Shown here: one piece after another, positions 17,495 through 28,496 of the stretch
How the letters are laid out: each line of letters starts with the position of its first letter
Position numbering within the stretch: position 1 is the first letter of the stretch
Assembly (NCBI GenBank): GCA_019217005.1
Contig: JAHBNG010000076.1
Coordinates: 5,867 to 69,866, forward strand
Length of the DNA: 64,000 bases
DNA from: Chloroflexi bacterium TSY
Lineage (GTDB): Bacteria > Chloroflexota > Anaerolineae > Caldilineales > Caldilineaceae
Reading direction: 5' to 3'
Position numbers and translations under genes: made by a program
The notes under the pieces: model-generated
The model's database searches: none
What the model saw: only the letters and a program-made list of their open reading frames with translations
Told to the model about the DNA's origin: nothing

Positions 17495-19054
17495 ATGTTA
17501 AAAAAGCTGCCGATCGGGATTCAGACCTTTGAAAAAATTCGGGTCGAAGATTTTCTCTATGTAGACAAGACCGAGCAGATCCATCGCTTGATCACGTTGG
17601 GCGACTATTTCTTCCTCTCCCGTCCGCGGCGTTCGGGTAAGTCGCTCACCCTCTCAACAATCAAGTCCATCTACCTGGGTCAGCGTGAACTGTTCAGTGA
17701 TCTCTGGATCGAAGACCAGTGGGATTGGGACAGGATGAATCCTGTCATTCATATCTCCTTTAGTGGAATTGGGTACCAAACCCAAGGACTGGAAGCGGCC
17801 ATTGAAGCTGAGCTACGTCTGATTGCAGAGCAATTGACTATCCCTTTAACACAGACAGGCATCGACCGCCTCTTTGCTGAGCTAATTCGCAAATTGTCGG
17901 ACAAGGGCAAGGTTGTGCTGCTCATTGATGAATATGACAAACCCATCATCGATTATTTAGACAATACGGAACAGGCCATTACCCACCGCACTATTCTCAA
18001 GACCTTCTATTCGGTGATTAAGGATAGCGATCCACACATTGAATTCCTGTTAATCACGGGTGTCTCCAAGTTTAGTAAAGTCTCTATTTTCTCCGACTTA
18101 AACAACTTGACAGATATCACACTAAATCGCCGGTTCGCCACGTTAACGGGCTATACGCAAGAAGAAGTGGAGCAAGACTTTGTGCCTCATATAGTGGAAG
18201 TTTCATCAGCGTTAGGCATTAACCAGAACGAGTTAATTGACCAATTACGTCACTGGTACAATGGCTACTCATGGGACGGCTCAACATATGTGTATAATCC
18301 TTTCTCAGTCTTAAGCTTCTTCCAGGAAGCAGAGTTTCGCAATTTTTGGTTTGAGACGGGAACACCATCGTTTCTGCTTATTTTGATGCGCAAGGAGTGG
18401 CTTTACGCACTAGAGAATCTAACCGTAACTGAACGGACTCTATCTAGCTACGATATTGAGAATCTGCAGGCCATTCCCATCCTCTTCCAAACGGGCTATC
18501 TGACGATCAAAGAGAAGGGTAAGTTTGGTCTGTACACCCTCGATTACCCGAACGCCGAGGTAAAGGAATCCCTGCTCGACTACATGATTAGCGATTTGCG
18601 TCACGATCATGCTACGTTGGCAACGCCCATGGTGGTTCAGCTCTACGAAGCCTTCCATGCCAACGATATGGAGCGGCTCATCACCCTAATCAAAAGCATC
18701 TTCAAGAATATCCCCTCCCAAATTTTTATTCGCGCAGCCGAAGCTTACTACCACAGTCTCATCTACCTAGTCTTCTTCTACTTGGGTCAGTACACCGAAA
18801 GCGAAGTCAACACAAACGATGGGCGTTTAGACTGCATTGTAAAAACGCCCACCCACATCTACATCCTTGAATTCAAGCTCGACAAGAGTGCCGATGAAGC
18901 CCTTCAACAGATCAGGGACAAAGGCTACGCCGACAAGTACGCCGCCGATCCACGTCCTAAAGTGCTTCTCGCCATCAACTTCAGCAGCGAAAACAAGACG
19001 GTGGATGGATGGAAGAGATTCCTCCCTGTCTTCACATTAATGAACACTCGCTGA
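17495..19054 (+). CDS. AAA-ATPase with PD-(D/E)XK nuclease domain (AAA-ATPase_like/DUF1703 type)
   Basis: The start was set at the ATG 17495 (MLKKLPIGIQTFEKIR), the family's usual N-terminus; the frame is open from 17441. The ATPase domain shows VDKTEQI, a Walker A-like SRPRRSGKSL (about residue 45), Walker B LLIDEYDKPI (about 145) and LLITGVSKFSKVSIFSDLNNL. The C-terminal nuclease-fold domain shows GRLDCIV and YILEFKLDKSADEALQQI (D and ExK), then NFSSENKTVDGW. Such proteins are abundant in Bacteroidetes and Chloroflexi, often in many copies, with no settled function; mobile or defence roles are proposed. Its 3' end overlaps the adhesin tail by about 130 bp. Confidence 0.88.
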   Translation: MLKKLPIGIQTFEKIRVEDFLYVDKTEQIHRLITLGDYFFLSRPRRSGKSLTLSTIKSIYLGQRELFSDLWIEDQWDWDRMNPVIHISFSGIGYQTQGLEAAIEAELRLIAEQLTIPLTQTGIDRLFAELIRKLSDKGKVVLLIDEYDKPIIDYLDNTEQAITHRTILKTFYSVIKDSDPHIEFLLITGVSKFSKVSIFSDLNNLTDITLNRRFATLTGYTQEEVEQDFVPHIVEVSSALGINQNELIDQLRHWYNGYSWDGSTYVYNPFSVLSFFQEAEFRNFWFETGTPSFLLILMRKEWLYALENLTVTERTLSSYDIENLQAIPILFQTGYLTIKEKGKFGLYTLDYPNAEVKESLLDYMISDLRHDHATLATPMVVQLYEAFHANDMERLITLIKSIFKNIPSQIFIRAAEAYYHSLIYLVFFYLGQYTESEVNTNDGRLDCIVKTPTHIYILEFKLDKSADEALQQIRDKGYADKYAADPRPKVLLAINFSSENKTVDGWKRFLPVFTLMNTR

Positions 19055-22000
19055 CCCAACCTGTCGGCGTAAACAATCTCCAGCACATAGACGTCGTCAG
19101 GATGCAGTACCGCGCCAGGTTGTCGCCATTCGTAACCAATGCTGCTGGTCTGAGCGACACCCCGTGCCATGATCATCTCCTGGTTCAACTGCTCGGATTC
19201 AACACCATTTGACCACAGGATGTTGAAGCCCACAACGTTGTCTTCATTCGGCATGGTCCACTGGATCAGAACACCGTCAGGACTTGGGCGGACACTGTGG
19301 CTGACGAGAGCGACTGCTGTTGAGTTGAGGATTTCGACGCTGGCACAGGATAGATCGTCAGCGTCTTCCATCACAGTGACACCACCACCCCGTGCGCCGA
19401 CGGAGTGCGCCAGATTGGGTGCCTGTCCACTACTGATACAGGGTGCAAACACCGAAAGAAGCGATGTGTCTGCCGCAGTGGTGAAGGTGACCACCACGCT
19501 GACCCACTCGTTCAGACCTAATCCGTCAATGTCGTTCAGGCCAGTCAGCACGTCGCTCCACATGAGGATGCCATCTGCCACACTACTTGGCGTCGGATTG
19601 GCACTGTTGTAGGTCATAAACACGCTGTTGTAGCGATCGTTCAATGGCAAAGTGGAGATGGTCACGCTGCCCGTATTGGTGATGCGGATAGTGAAGGAGA
19701 TCGTCTCGCCCACTCGGTAATCGCCGACGCCGTTGAACTGCTTGTTGACGGCAATGGATGGGTTGACAACCGTCGGCATGACTGTCACTGTTGCGGGGTC
19801 GTGATCATCTTCATCGCCGCCGTTTGTGCCATCTTCGGCCACTTCGTCATCTACAAGATTAGTCGTTTCACCGGCCCCATTGGAGCCATCGTCCCCTGGT
19901 GTGGAATCTATGTCGGGCAGGTTGTCACCATTGGCATCTGTAACACTGGAAATGAATCCGGCAATCTCGGCCGTATTCGTATAGGTGCCGCTGAGGGCTG
20001 CCCCGGCTGTCAGCACGATGTCCACGCTGGCCGATGAACCAACGGTTCCGCTAGGCGTCAGGGTAGCTGTCAACGTCTGCGTCACCGTGCCGGTGGATGC
20101 GCCCACAGGCGTTCCGTTCCAGTTGCCATCATTCAGGGTGAAGCCTGCTGGAATGTAGTCGGCCACGGTTATGTTGGTTGCGGTTACGATGCCCTGGTTG
20201 TAAATTGTGATGGTGAAGGTCACATCATTACCTGGCGAGATGGTCGGTGATTGCCCGATTGCCAGCTTCTTATCCAACGCCAGGTCGAAGCGATAGTAGA
20301 AGCCAAAGTCGACATTCTGACTCTGCGTGAGGGGAATGGGAGTGGTTGTAATGAGTACCGGTCTAGGATCTGGTCCAGCGTATGGCTGACCGCCCAGATT
20401 TCCCGTGTAACTGAAGTCTTCCAATACGCCACCCGAATTGAAGTTGCTGGCATCGACCTCTACCCAGTAGAGATCACCGCTAGTGGCAGCCACGCTGAAT
20501 TGATAGAAGCCAACGCCATTTGTGCCGCCTGTGTCACTCCCCAAACCACCCACATCATCAGCAGTGATGGTAAAAGTCACCAACTCAGTGGGTTCAATGG
20601 TGCCGTTGAGCGTGCCGCTGTTGGCACCATCCTGATAGAGGTTGACTCGCACTCCGTTGACGCCGGGTTCGTTTGCGCTTTTGATGCCATCGCCATTGAT
20701 GTCGTGCCAGATCCAGTCGCCAATGGTCGACTTGGGTTCTACCGGGTCGATGGATACCTCCGCACAATCGCTTACATCCAGCGCCGTCGCCTTGTTGTAG
20801 GTCGTGCCGGGCGCTTCCTGACAGGCTGGGCTGCCTCCAGTGGCGCCTGACGTATCGGCTATCGTATCAAAGATGACAACGATGTCGAGCACCTCACCGA
20901 GGGCCAGTTCGCCATCGTTGTCCACGTCGTAGTCGGTGGCATCTGCCCAATAAACACTGTTGCTGGTTACGGTGGTAGCCTGGTTGGGACCTAATGCGTC
21001 GGCGATGGTGTTGAAGACCAGATAGGTGGCATCAAAGGTATCGGTTAGCGGTAGCGACGTGATGATGGTACTTCCCGTATTGGTGATACGAATAGTGAAT
21101 GAAATTGGCGAGCCGGCCGTGACCGTAAGCGGTGTGTTCACCCATTTGGCGATCTCAATCCGTGGGGGTGCCACAGGAATCTCTTCATTGGTAAATGATA
21201 TCTGTGTTGTGCCTCCATCGGTCACGTTGAGCCCCATCTGGGGGTTGGTGCTGGTGGTCTGCCAGCCAGCGGGAATGCTGGTCTCGGTGATGGTGTAGCT
21301 ACAGGTGTTGCTGCTGCCGTCATCCACCAGTAAGTTGCTAAAGGTGACGGTTTGACCGTTCGCCCCCGTGGCCGTCGTCAATGAGGGCGTGGTGTCATAG
21401 GGTGCAGGGAGGGCACACCCTGCCGTTGCAGATGCAATCGTGAACTCCCAGCCAGCCACACCGGAGGGGTCGCTACCTGCGGCGATGTTCTTGGTGACCT
21501 CGATGCTGCCGACACTTGGAGGAATTTCTTCATTGGTAAACGAGATCTGTGTTGTGCCTCCATCGGTCACGTTGAGCCCCATCTGGGGGTTGGTGCTGGT
21601 GGTCTGCCAGCCTGCGGGAATGCTGGTCTCGGTGATGGTGTAGCTACAGGTGTTGCTGCTGCCATCATCCACAAGCAAGTTGCTAAAGGTGACGGTTTGA
21701 CCATGTGTCCCCGTGGCTGTCGTCAATGAGGGCGTGGTGTCATAGGGTGCAGGTAAGGCACACCCTGCTGTTGCAGATGCAATCGTGAACGCCCAACCAG
21801 CCACGCCGGAGGGGTCGCTACCTGCGGCAATGTTCTTGGTGACCTCGATGCTGCCGACACTTGGGGGTATTTCTTCATTGGAAAACGAGATCTGGGTGGT
21901 GCCCCCGTCGGTCACGTTGAGCCCTGTCTGGGGGTTGGTGCTGGTGGTCTGCCAGCCTGCGGGAATTCTGGTTTCGGTGATGGTGTAGTCACAGGTGTTG

Positions 22001-24990
22001 CTGCTGCCATCGTCCACAAGTAAGTTGCTAAAGATGACGGTTTGACCGTTCGCACCTGTGGCCGTCGTCAATGCGGGCGTGGTGTCATAGGGTGCGGGTA
22101 GGGCACAGCCTGCCGTTGCAGATGCAATCGTGAACTCCCAGCCAGCCACGCCGGAGGGGTCGCTACCTGCGGCAATGTTCTTAGTGACCTCGATGCTGCC
22201 GACACTTGGGGGAATTTCTTCATTGGTAAACGATATCTGTGTAGTGCCCCCGTCGGTCACGTTGAGACTCGCCTGGGGGTTGGTGCTGGTGGTCTGCCAG
22301 CCTGCGGGAATGCTGGTTTCGGTGATGGTGTAGTCACAGGTGTTGCTGCTGCCATCGTCCACAAGCAAGTTGCTAAAGGTGACGGTTTGACCGTGCGCCC
22401 CCGTGGCTGTCGTCAATGTGGGCGTGGTGTCATAGGGTGCAGGTAAGGCACAGCCTGCCGTTGCAGATGCAATCGTGAACGTCCAGCCAGCCACGCCGGA
22501 GGGGTCGCTACCTGCGGCGATGTTCTTGGTGACCTCAATGCTGCCCACACTTGGGGGTATTTCTTCATTGGTAAACGATATCTGGGTGGTGCCCCCATCG
22601 GTCACGTTGAGACTCGTCTGGGGGTTGATGCTGGTGGTCTGCCAGCCTGCGGGAATGCTGGTCTCGGTGATGGTGTAGTTGCAGGTGTTGCTGCTGCCAT
22701 CGTCCACAAGTAAGTTGCTAAAGGTGACGGTTTGACCGTGCATCCCCGTGGCTGTCGTCAATGTGGGCGTGGTGTCATAGGGTGCAGGTAAGGCACAACC
22801 TACCGTTGCAGATGCAATCGTGAACGCCCAGCTAGTCACGCCGGAGGGGTCGCTACCTGCGGCGATGTTCTTGGTGACCTCGATGCTGCCGACACTTGGG
22901 GGAATTTCTTCATTGGTAAACGAGATCTGGGTGGTGCCTCCATCGGTCACGTTGAGCCCCACCTGGGGGTTGGTGCTGGTGGTCTGCCAGCCTGCGGGAA
23001 TGCTGGTCTCGGTGATAGTGTAGTCACAGGTGTTGCTGCTGCCATCATCCACCGGTAAGTTGCTAAAGGTGACGGTTTGACCGTTCGCACCTGTGGCTGT
23101 CGTCAATGTAGGCGTGGCGTCATAGGGTGCAGGTAAGGCACAACCTACCGTTGCAGATGCAATCGTGAACGCCCAGCCACACCGGAGGGGTCGCTACCTG
23201 CGGCGATGTTCTTGGTGACCTGAATGCTGCCCATGGTTGCAGCCGAGACAATCACAAGTCCGGTGCCGCCGCCACCACCAGCAGCCGTCATACGACTGTT
23301 CTTGGGATTAACAATAGGTGCACCGCCCTGCCCTCCATCAACGCTCCAAGTTATGTTTGGGATGATTACTGTTTGACCACCCGTATTGCTGCTATCGGCA
23401 ACACCAGCAGTATTGTCGAACCAGATACCGCTGCCGCCACCGCCGCCTACACCGCCGTGGTACACATCCGCAGACCCGCTAGCACCGCCACCGCCACCGC
23501 TGCCGCTATGTGGTGTACCTGCAGGCGGCGTACGCCCATTGTCACCATCGGCACGAATTGTATTGCCATTCCCGCTGAGGCTATCAAATTCGAGAAATAC
23601 GATGCCGCCGCCTGCACCACCATCTAGCAGAACTGTTTCCGACTCTGTGCCGCTTGCGCCGCCAGCGCCTCCCAACATCAAACGTGGATTGGTATCGTTT
23701 AAATAATGGGCCGAATCTGGAATAACCGGAAGTCCGGCTATACCATTTCCTGCACCGCCTTCCCATCCGACGATTGACACAGCAACGGTGGTATCTGGAT
23801 CAGGGGCTGGCCCACCACTGCCACCGCCACTCCAAGAACCACCTCCACCGCCACCTGACCCATCATCACCACCCACAAGCGCGCCAGCCGCACCACCGCC
23901 GCCACCTGCGGAGCCCTCATCGCCACCACCGGAGCCTACTCGAGTAGTACCCCCAATAGCACCGTCGCCACCAGAGCCGACACCACCAGCACCACCACCA
24001 CCGCTGCCAGGTGAATCAATAGTTGGCGTGGTGCCGCCACCAGCACCACCGCCGGCGACGCCGCCACCAGCACCACTGCCACTCCTAGAATTGTAACTTC
24101 CATTAATTATAACAAATACGGTAATTCCACCACCACCACCACCGCCACCACCAATAACGCCACCGCCACCGCCGCCGCCGCCAGCACCGCCATAAGATGA
24201 TGGCTGACGTATCGTTACTGTGGCGCCATCGGTACCTGATGCAGGTTGACCCAGATCGTTGATGCCGCCGCGACCATAGTCACCACCTGCAGATGAATTT
24301 ACCACCACCACCACCGATGCCACCACCACCTTGGCCAAAATAGGTGGGATCACCTGCGCCCGGAAAACCCTGCCCTGCACCACCCGCACCCGTGGCGAGC
24401 GCACCGGCTGTCACAGTTGTTGGACCATTGTTGTCGTTAAAGCCTGCGCCAGATGCATCGATATTTGCATTGAGCGTGAGCGTACCGCCCTTCATGGCCA
24501 CGATGCCGCCTGTAGAGCCATCCCATGCTTTGGCCAGGACAGTACCAGTTACTGTAATATCAGTAGCGTCATATGGGACGCGCACTAGCTGCACAGCTTC
24601 TGTGGCAACAGCATAGCTCTTGGTGATACCACTTAGTGTGATGGTGGATCCGCTGACCGCTGTCACGGTCAATAGCTCGTAGTTGCCCATATTCGAACCG
24701 GAATGCGCTGGGGCGATTCCGGTCATTTGAATCAATAGGGCATAGTCATTTACGGCAAATGGAGTGCTAGCACCACCTGCGGCCAGCGCGCCAATGGTCA
24801 CTACATTGCCGCTGATGTTGGTCACTGGAGCATAGCTGTTCACAATGCCAGAGACGCTGATGGCAGCCAGCGGAGCAGCCTGGGCGGCCAGCGGCGTGTT
24901 TACGCCAACCAAAAGTGCAACAATAGCAACTGCAATTGTGCGCTTGGTCTGCTGTATGATGCAGGGTAAAAAACGCTTAAAAAGAAACAT
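18925..24990 (-). pseudogene. Giant secreted surface adhesin with SpaA/DUF11-type repeats, two frameshifts
   Basis: Rejoined it is about 2000 residues. Part 1 (24990-24290): signal peptide (TIAVAIVALLVGVNTPLAAQA) and a beta-rich passenger-like domain. Part 2 (24404-23170): long Gly-rich region. Part 3 (23160-18925): six about 115-residue prealbumin-like (SpaA-type) repeats, then DUF11-like ITNTGS domains, an SdrD_B-like domain (WIWHDINGDGIKSANEPGV) and a C-terminal beta domain. Frameshift 1 lies in a GGT run near 24310; frameshift 2 is a 4 bp CAGC slippage loss near 23170. The last 35 residues are antisense to the AAA gene and look unnatural. IS copy 2 is inserted 7 bp before the ATG, removing the promoter. 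It would act outside the cell in adhesion or as sheath. Confidence 0.82.
21172..23230 (-). repeat. Six 345 bp tandem repeats in the adhesin gene
   Basis: Near-identical units of 345 bp (115 codons) recur, for example with the start of VGSIEVTKNIAAGSDPSGV at regular 345 bp steps (about 21507, 21852, 22197, 22545, 22887, 23229). Each unit carries paired Cys (GCALPAPYD, SSNTCDYTI), consistent with a disulfide-closed SpaA-like fold. Such repeats can expand or contract by recombination; the 4 bp loss at 23170 lies in the first unit. Confidence 0.93.
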
Positions 24991-24997
24991 TAACTTA

Positions 24998-26476
24998 CTT
25001 TACTTTCTGGTAAAAGAAAAGAGATGAGGTGAGAAATGTGACAAAAAGCGGTTAGCAGTTCATCCTAAAGGTAGAGAACCCAAAAAGGAGGAAGGAATGC
25101 TAACCGCGCCAGAAATAACTATAGCAGTACTGATGAATGTATTGCAAGTAACGCCGATGGGAACAAACGTAAATGTAATGCGTCTGATGTGGGCAATGCG
25201 GAATGGGTCGTTTCTGAAAAGTCGAGGAGCAATCCATAGCGCATTGAAAGAAAGCGGGTTTGAAGATGAGGAGCTCCGGCGAAGCTGGTGGAGCTTTCGA
25301 TATGGATCATGGGATATCACAAGTCTGCTGGGGTCAAGAAGAAGTGGAAAGGGAAAAAAAAGTTAGAAGGGTACCGAGTGAAAAGCATAGATATCACAGG
25401 GTTCTGGCGACCGAAGCTGCAAGGGAAAGTGAACCGACTCTATAACTCAACGGCTCGTCGGCATTGCCCGCTCATCTTTGGAGTGATGATAAGCTCGGGG
25501 GAGATAGGCGGGAAGCGAGTGCCACTGCTCAAGGCAATCATGAGATGCACGGTTGGAACAAAGGAAAGTGAGTTTCGGAAAAAGCTGCTGACAGAGACGA
25601 AGAAATCACTGGAGTCAGACGAAGTGGCGGTGGTCGATGCCGGGTTTACAATCAGAGAAATGCTAGAAAGCGGCATCGACCGATTTGTCCTGCGGAAGCC
25701 ATTAACTGCACAGTGCGCCGCAATGAGTTCCCCAAACGCAAAGAAAAAGGCAGACCACCTGAATATGGTGATATTGTGCGTCCGCTCTCTCGCAGCTATA
25801 AGGGAAAGCGACTCGAGGCTACAACTCCGGACTCGTCTGGTCGCTTTCTCTATAGTGGTCGCCTGATTTGCTATCAAGCATGGCACAATCTCGTCCCCAG
25901 AACAACCAAGGTGGATACAGCCAACCGTACCTACTCGATTTACGTCATTCAGGATCCGGCCTACAACACACCTTTGGTTTTGGCGACCGTTATGACTTTG
26001 CAGCCTGAAACCATTTATCTTGTCTACCTGGAACGCTGGCCTGTTGAACATCCCCCCTTGGCTTCCAAGCAGATGATTGGCTTACATCGTCAATTTGTTC
26101 ATGCCGATGAGGCTTGTTTCCGCTTACCTGAACTGGGGCTGCTTGCTGGCAATCTTCTTTCCCATTTAGCCGCTTCTCTTCCTCCCATACCGACTGGCTA
26201 CTGGGATCGAGCCTCAAGCCACTCCCGGCAGGCTGCGCCGTGTTCTCTCGAGTGCTCTTTTTCCAACTCCTGACCAACTCGACCCTGACTTTCGGAAAAA
26301 GGCCTCGGTTTCACACCATTTCCCTAAAGGCGTTCTCGCTCATCGCCGCCTCAATGCCGCTGCTTAAACTAGCCGAGCACTATTTTTACATTTTATCCCG
26401 TTTTTTCAGGGTGGATTCTTTTTTCCGCCCCTTTCGGTTTGCCCTTTGTCACTCAAGCCTTTACCAGAAAGTAAAG
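24998..26476 (+). mobile_element. IS4-superfamily insertion sequence, copy 2 (defective)
   Basis: TIR CTTTACTTTCTGGTAAA at 24998-25014 and its reverse complement at 26460-26476. 1479 bp, slightly shorter than the other copies because of small deletions. The left end lies 7 bp upstream of the adhesin start codon, in its ribosome-binding region. Confidence 0.93.
25097..26367 (+). pseudogene. IS4-superfamily transposase, frameshifted (copy 2)
   Basis: Same gene as 95-1390 but with several indels: the shared loss around codon 80, a deletion in the LEGY region, a lost base in RRALPALIF and in LREAINC, and a changed stretch near PQSTPG. The YxxRxxxExxxxxxK signature is still readable in one frame. 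No full-length product can be made. Confidence 0.92.
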
Positions 26477-26824
26477 TACTTTGGATTTTTGAGAATAATG
26501 GATTGTCGATGGGGTTCCCTCCTTTCGCGCAAATTCGACAACGCTCAGATCGTTAGGTGTAGAACCTATCCCAAAAGCAGTTGCGCTGCATACCTATAAT
26601 ACACCCAATGTTGCCGCGTAGTTATCGGCCCGAAGGCTAGGTAATGCACTAGTCAGGTGGGTAGTTGTTGCATATGTGGTGGATCCTTGTTTATCAATTG
26701 AACCATACAGGGCAACAGTAGAAGGGGGTAAATTCGTAATATGTCCTATTTTTACCCGCTTCATGTTTTAAATGCTCTCAGAATCGTCAGTCTGCTTGAG
26801 CAGCTCAATCCCTGCCATCAGATG
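26477..26824. other. Remnant region right of IS copy 2
   Basis: A minus-strand frame ending near 26597 reads ITNLPPSTVALYGSIDKQGS, then TTYATTTHLTSALPSLRADN, and looks like the end of a surface or repeat protein, without recognisable family. GTAGAACCTATCCCAAAAG at 26560 resembles the end of the inverted repeat at 17360-17436. No intact gene. Confidence 0.3.
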
Positions 26825-27040
26825 TTATGTGGCCTTGCCGAGTTTGTTTCGTTCATATAGCACCCTGGCTGATCCAATGTGGGCCGTGCCCGTCTTGGGC
26901 AAAGGATGCTTTGCCAGTTCCAGATGCAGATCGGCAAGTTGTAGTGCACGCCGGTAGGTCTGCTCTGTAGAGCCGGCCTTGGACAATCTCCAACTCACCA
27001 CGCTATGAGGACGAGCGAGCGATCTGCACTGCGACTTCAA
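26825..27040 (-). pseudogene. LuxR/MalT-type TPR fragment
   Basis: 71-residue frame with YRRALQLADLHLELAKHPLP and GTAHIGSARVLYERNKLGKA, which fits the TPR-like helical repeats in the C-terminal half of MalT/LuxR-type STAND regulators. No domain boundary or start is intact. A fragment from the same type of gene in opposite orientation lies right beside it. Confidence 0.5.
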
Positions 27041-27449
27041 TGGACCGAGCTATCGAACCTGAGCCAGCGGGATGATCGAGTCCAAGCGACCCTGACCTGC
27101 AAAGACAATGCAGGAAAGATTGTAAGCGAAGAGATTGTTGAAGTTCCCGGGCTTATCGGCTGCGATGGTGCTCGCCGCACCACCCGCAAGCTCTGTCAAA
27201 TTGCCTATCTTTCCGACGCCTATCAAGCCTTGGAACAACTGGGCGATGTGTTGACCGTGCAAGGGAAGTTGCGCCAGGCAGCGGACGTGTATCGCCAGTT
27301 TCTACAAGAGGCAACCAATGACGATGGCCGTCTGCAGCCAGTGGCCTGCTTCGCGCTGTTGGGCTCGGGTGTATCATCAGCGCTACGAACATGACGATGC
27401 GCTACGATGTCTTCAACAAGCGCTAGCGATTGCGCAATCTCTGACAATA
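27005..27449 (+). pseudogene. Chimeric fragment: FAD monooxygenase piece joined to MalT-like TPR piece
   Basis: The first 60 codons (WTELSNLSQRDDRVQATLTC, then EIVEVPGLIGCDGARRTTRK) match the GCDGAxSxxR region of aromatic-ring FAD monooxygenases. The frame then continues with AYQALEQLGDVLTVQGKLRQ, AADVYRQFLQEA, a MalT-like TPR stretch, and after a frameshift RYEHDDALRCLQQALAIAQ. The join is an illegitimate recombination product; none of it can be functional. Confidence 0.55.
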
Positions 27450-28439
27450 TAATCGTCCGCACGAACTTGAACTGGCGGGATGCTCCAATTGAATGACCGG
27501 CTCTGGGCGGCCGCGCAGGCGTGCATAGATTTCACTGATGGATAATCCTTCTTCCTCGCGTAGAATCTCGTCGAGTACACCCCGAAACTGCTCATGATCG
27601 GATAGAATTGTTGTCAAGAATGACGCGATTTCATCTTGTCCGCGATAGACTTGATGGTGGTGCCCATCGGTTAAGAGCGAGACCTGGCCCGCATTGGCCA
27701 TAGCAATGCACTTACGCTGCGCCTCATGCAAGATGGCACTGTTGCTGTCGGGCCATGTAGGAATGAGCGGGAAGGTTGCGTCGCCCATGTGCAGCAGGCG
27801 ATGTTCGGCGATGTAGAAGAGTACCTCATCGGGCGAATGCCCAGGCTCTTCCAGAACCCAAATATCAGCATCCCCAAAGACCCAGCCATCCCACGTGGTT
27901 TCACCAATCCGCAAGATCTGTTTCGGTAGTGCTTCATAGGGTTCAAGCGTTTCGCGCGAAATATTGATTGGTCGAAATCTGCGAATGACCGTGGTCATCA
28001 GCAGTTTCCAGGCTCTCTTTCGTCCCACTACCATCGCCAGGCCATCGCGCAAGATCCCAGCCAACCGAAAATTTAGCTGATGTGCTTGATAGCCCGTAAA
28101 TGGATCGTAGTACTTTTCCAACTCCATGAAATGATCGGCAAAGTAGGCTTGTGTATCTAGCCCCGACCACCCATCCTTGGAGAGGCAATGGTGCTTCTCC
28201 TGAGCCGACACCTGTTGAATCAGGTCGTTGTTGCAGACGTGATCCAAGTGGCTGTGACTATGCAATAATGTGAATGTCTGGACAGAACCAATCTGGGCCA
28301 GTAGTTGTTCGATACTCTGTCGCATCTTGTGCCCTACACCGCTGTCGATCATATAGAGGCGATCCCCGACATGATAGGCAATCACGTTGGCGGGATCCGG
28401 CGCTTTGTTGACGTCCTCTGGCATCTCGCCTTCAATCAT
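27423..28439 (-). CDS. Metallo-beta-lactamase-fold hydrolase
   Basis: 338 residues from the ATG at 28439; the frame is open upstream and reads LGDIVQLADNLWMIEGEMP, so a start about 17 codons earlier (non-ATG) is possible. Metal-binding HSHSHLDH (about residue 60), then the His in EEPGHSPDEV (about 201), LLHMGDATF with the bridging Asp (about 219) and DGHHH (about 262). This arrangement is typical of MBL-fold hydrolases acting on thioesters, lactones or phosphodiesters; substrate unknown. It starts a minus-strand run with the broken ligase and methyltransferase genes upstream, which may have been one pathway. Confidence 0.85.
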   Translation of the reverse strand: MIEGEMPEDVNKAPDPANVIAYHVGDRLYMIDSGVGHKMRQSIEQLLAQIGSVQTFTLLHSHSHLDHVCNNDLIQQVSAQEKHHCLSKDGWSGLDTQAYFADHFMELEKYYDPFTGYQAHQLNFRLAGILRDGLAMVVGRKRAWKLLMTTVIRRFRPINISRETLEPYEALPKQILRIGETTWDGWVFGDADIWVLEEPGHSPDEVLFYIAEHRLLHMGDATFPLIPTWPDSNSAILHEAQRKCIAMANAGQVSLLTDGHHHQVYRGQDEIASFLTTILSDHEQFRGVLDEILREEEGLSISEIYARLRGRPEPVIQLEHPASSSSCGRLYCQRLRNR

Positions 28440-28496
28440 CCATAAGTTATCCGCTAGTTGGACAATATCTCCAAGCAGTGTTCTGCTCCTTGCAAT

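Noticed and set aside
23386..24096. Long Pro-rich plus-strand frames opposite the Gly-rich adhesin region
   Set aside because: They are antisense shadows of GGN-rich coding sequence; no start signals or family features.
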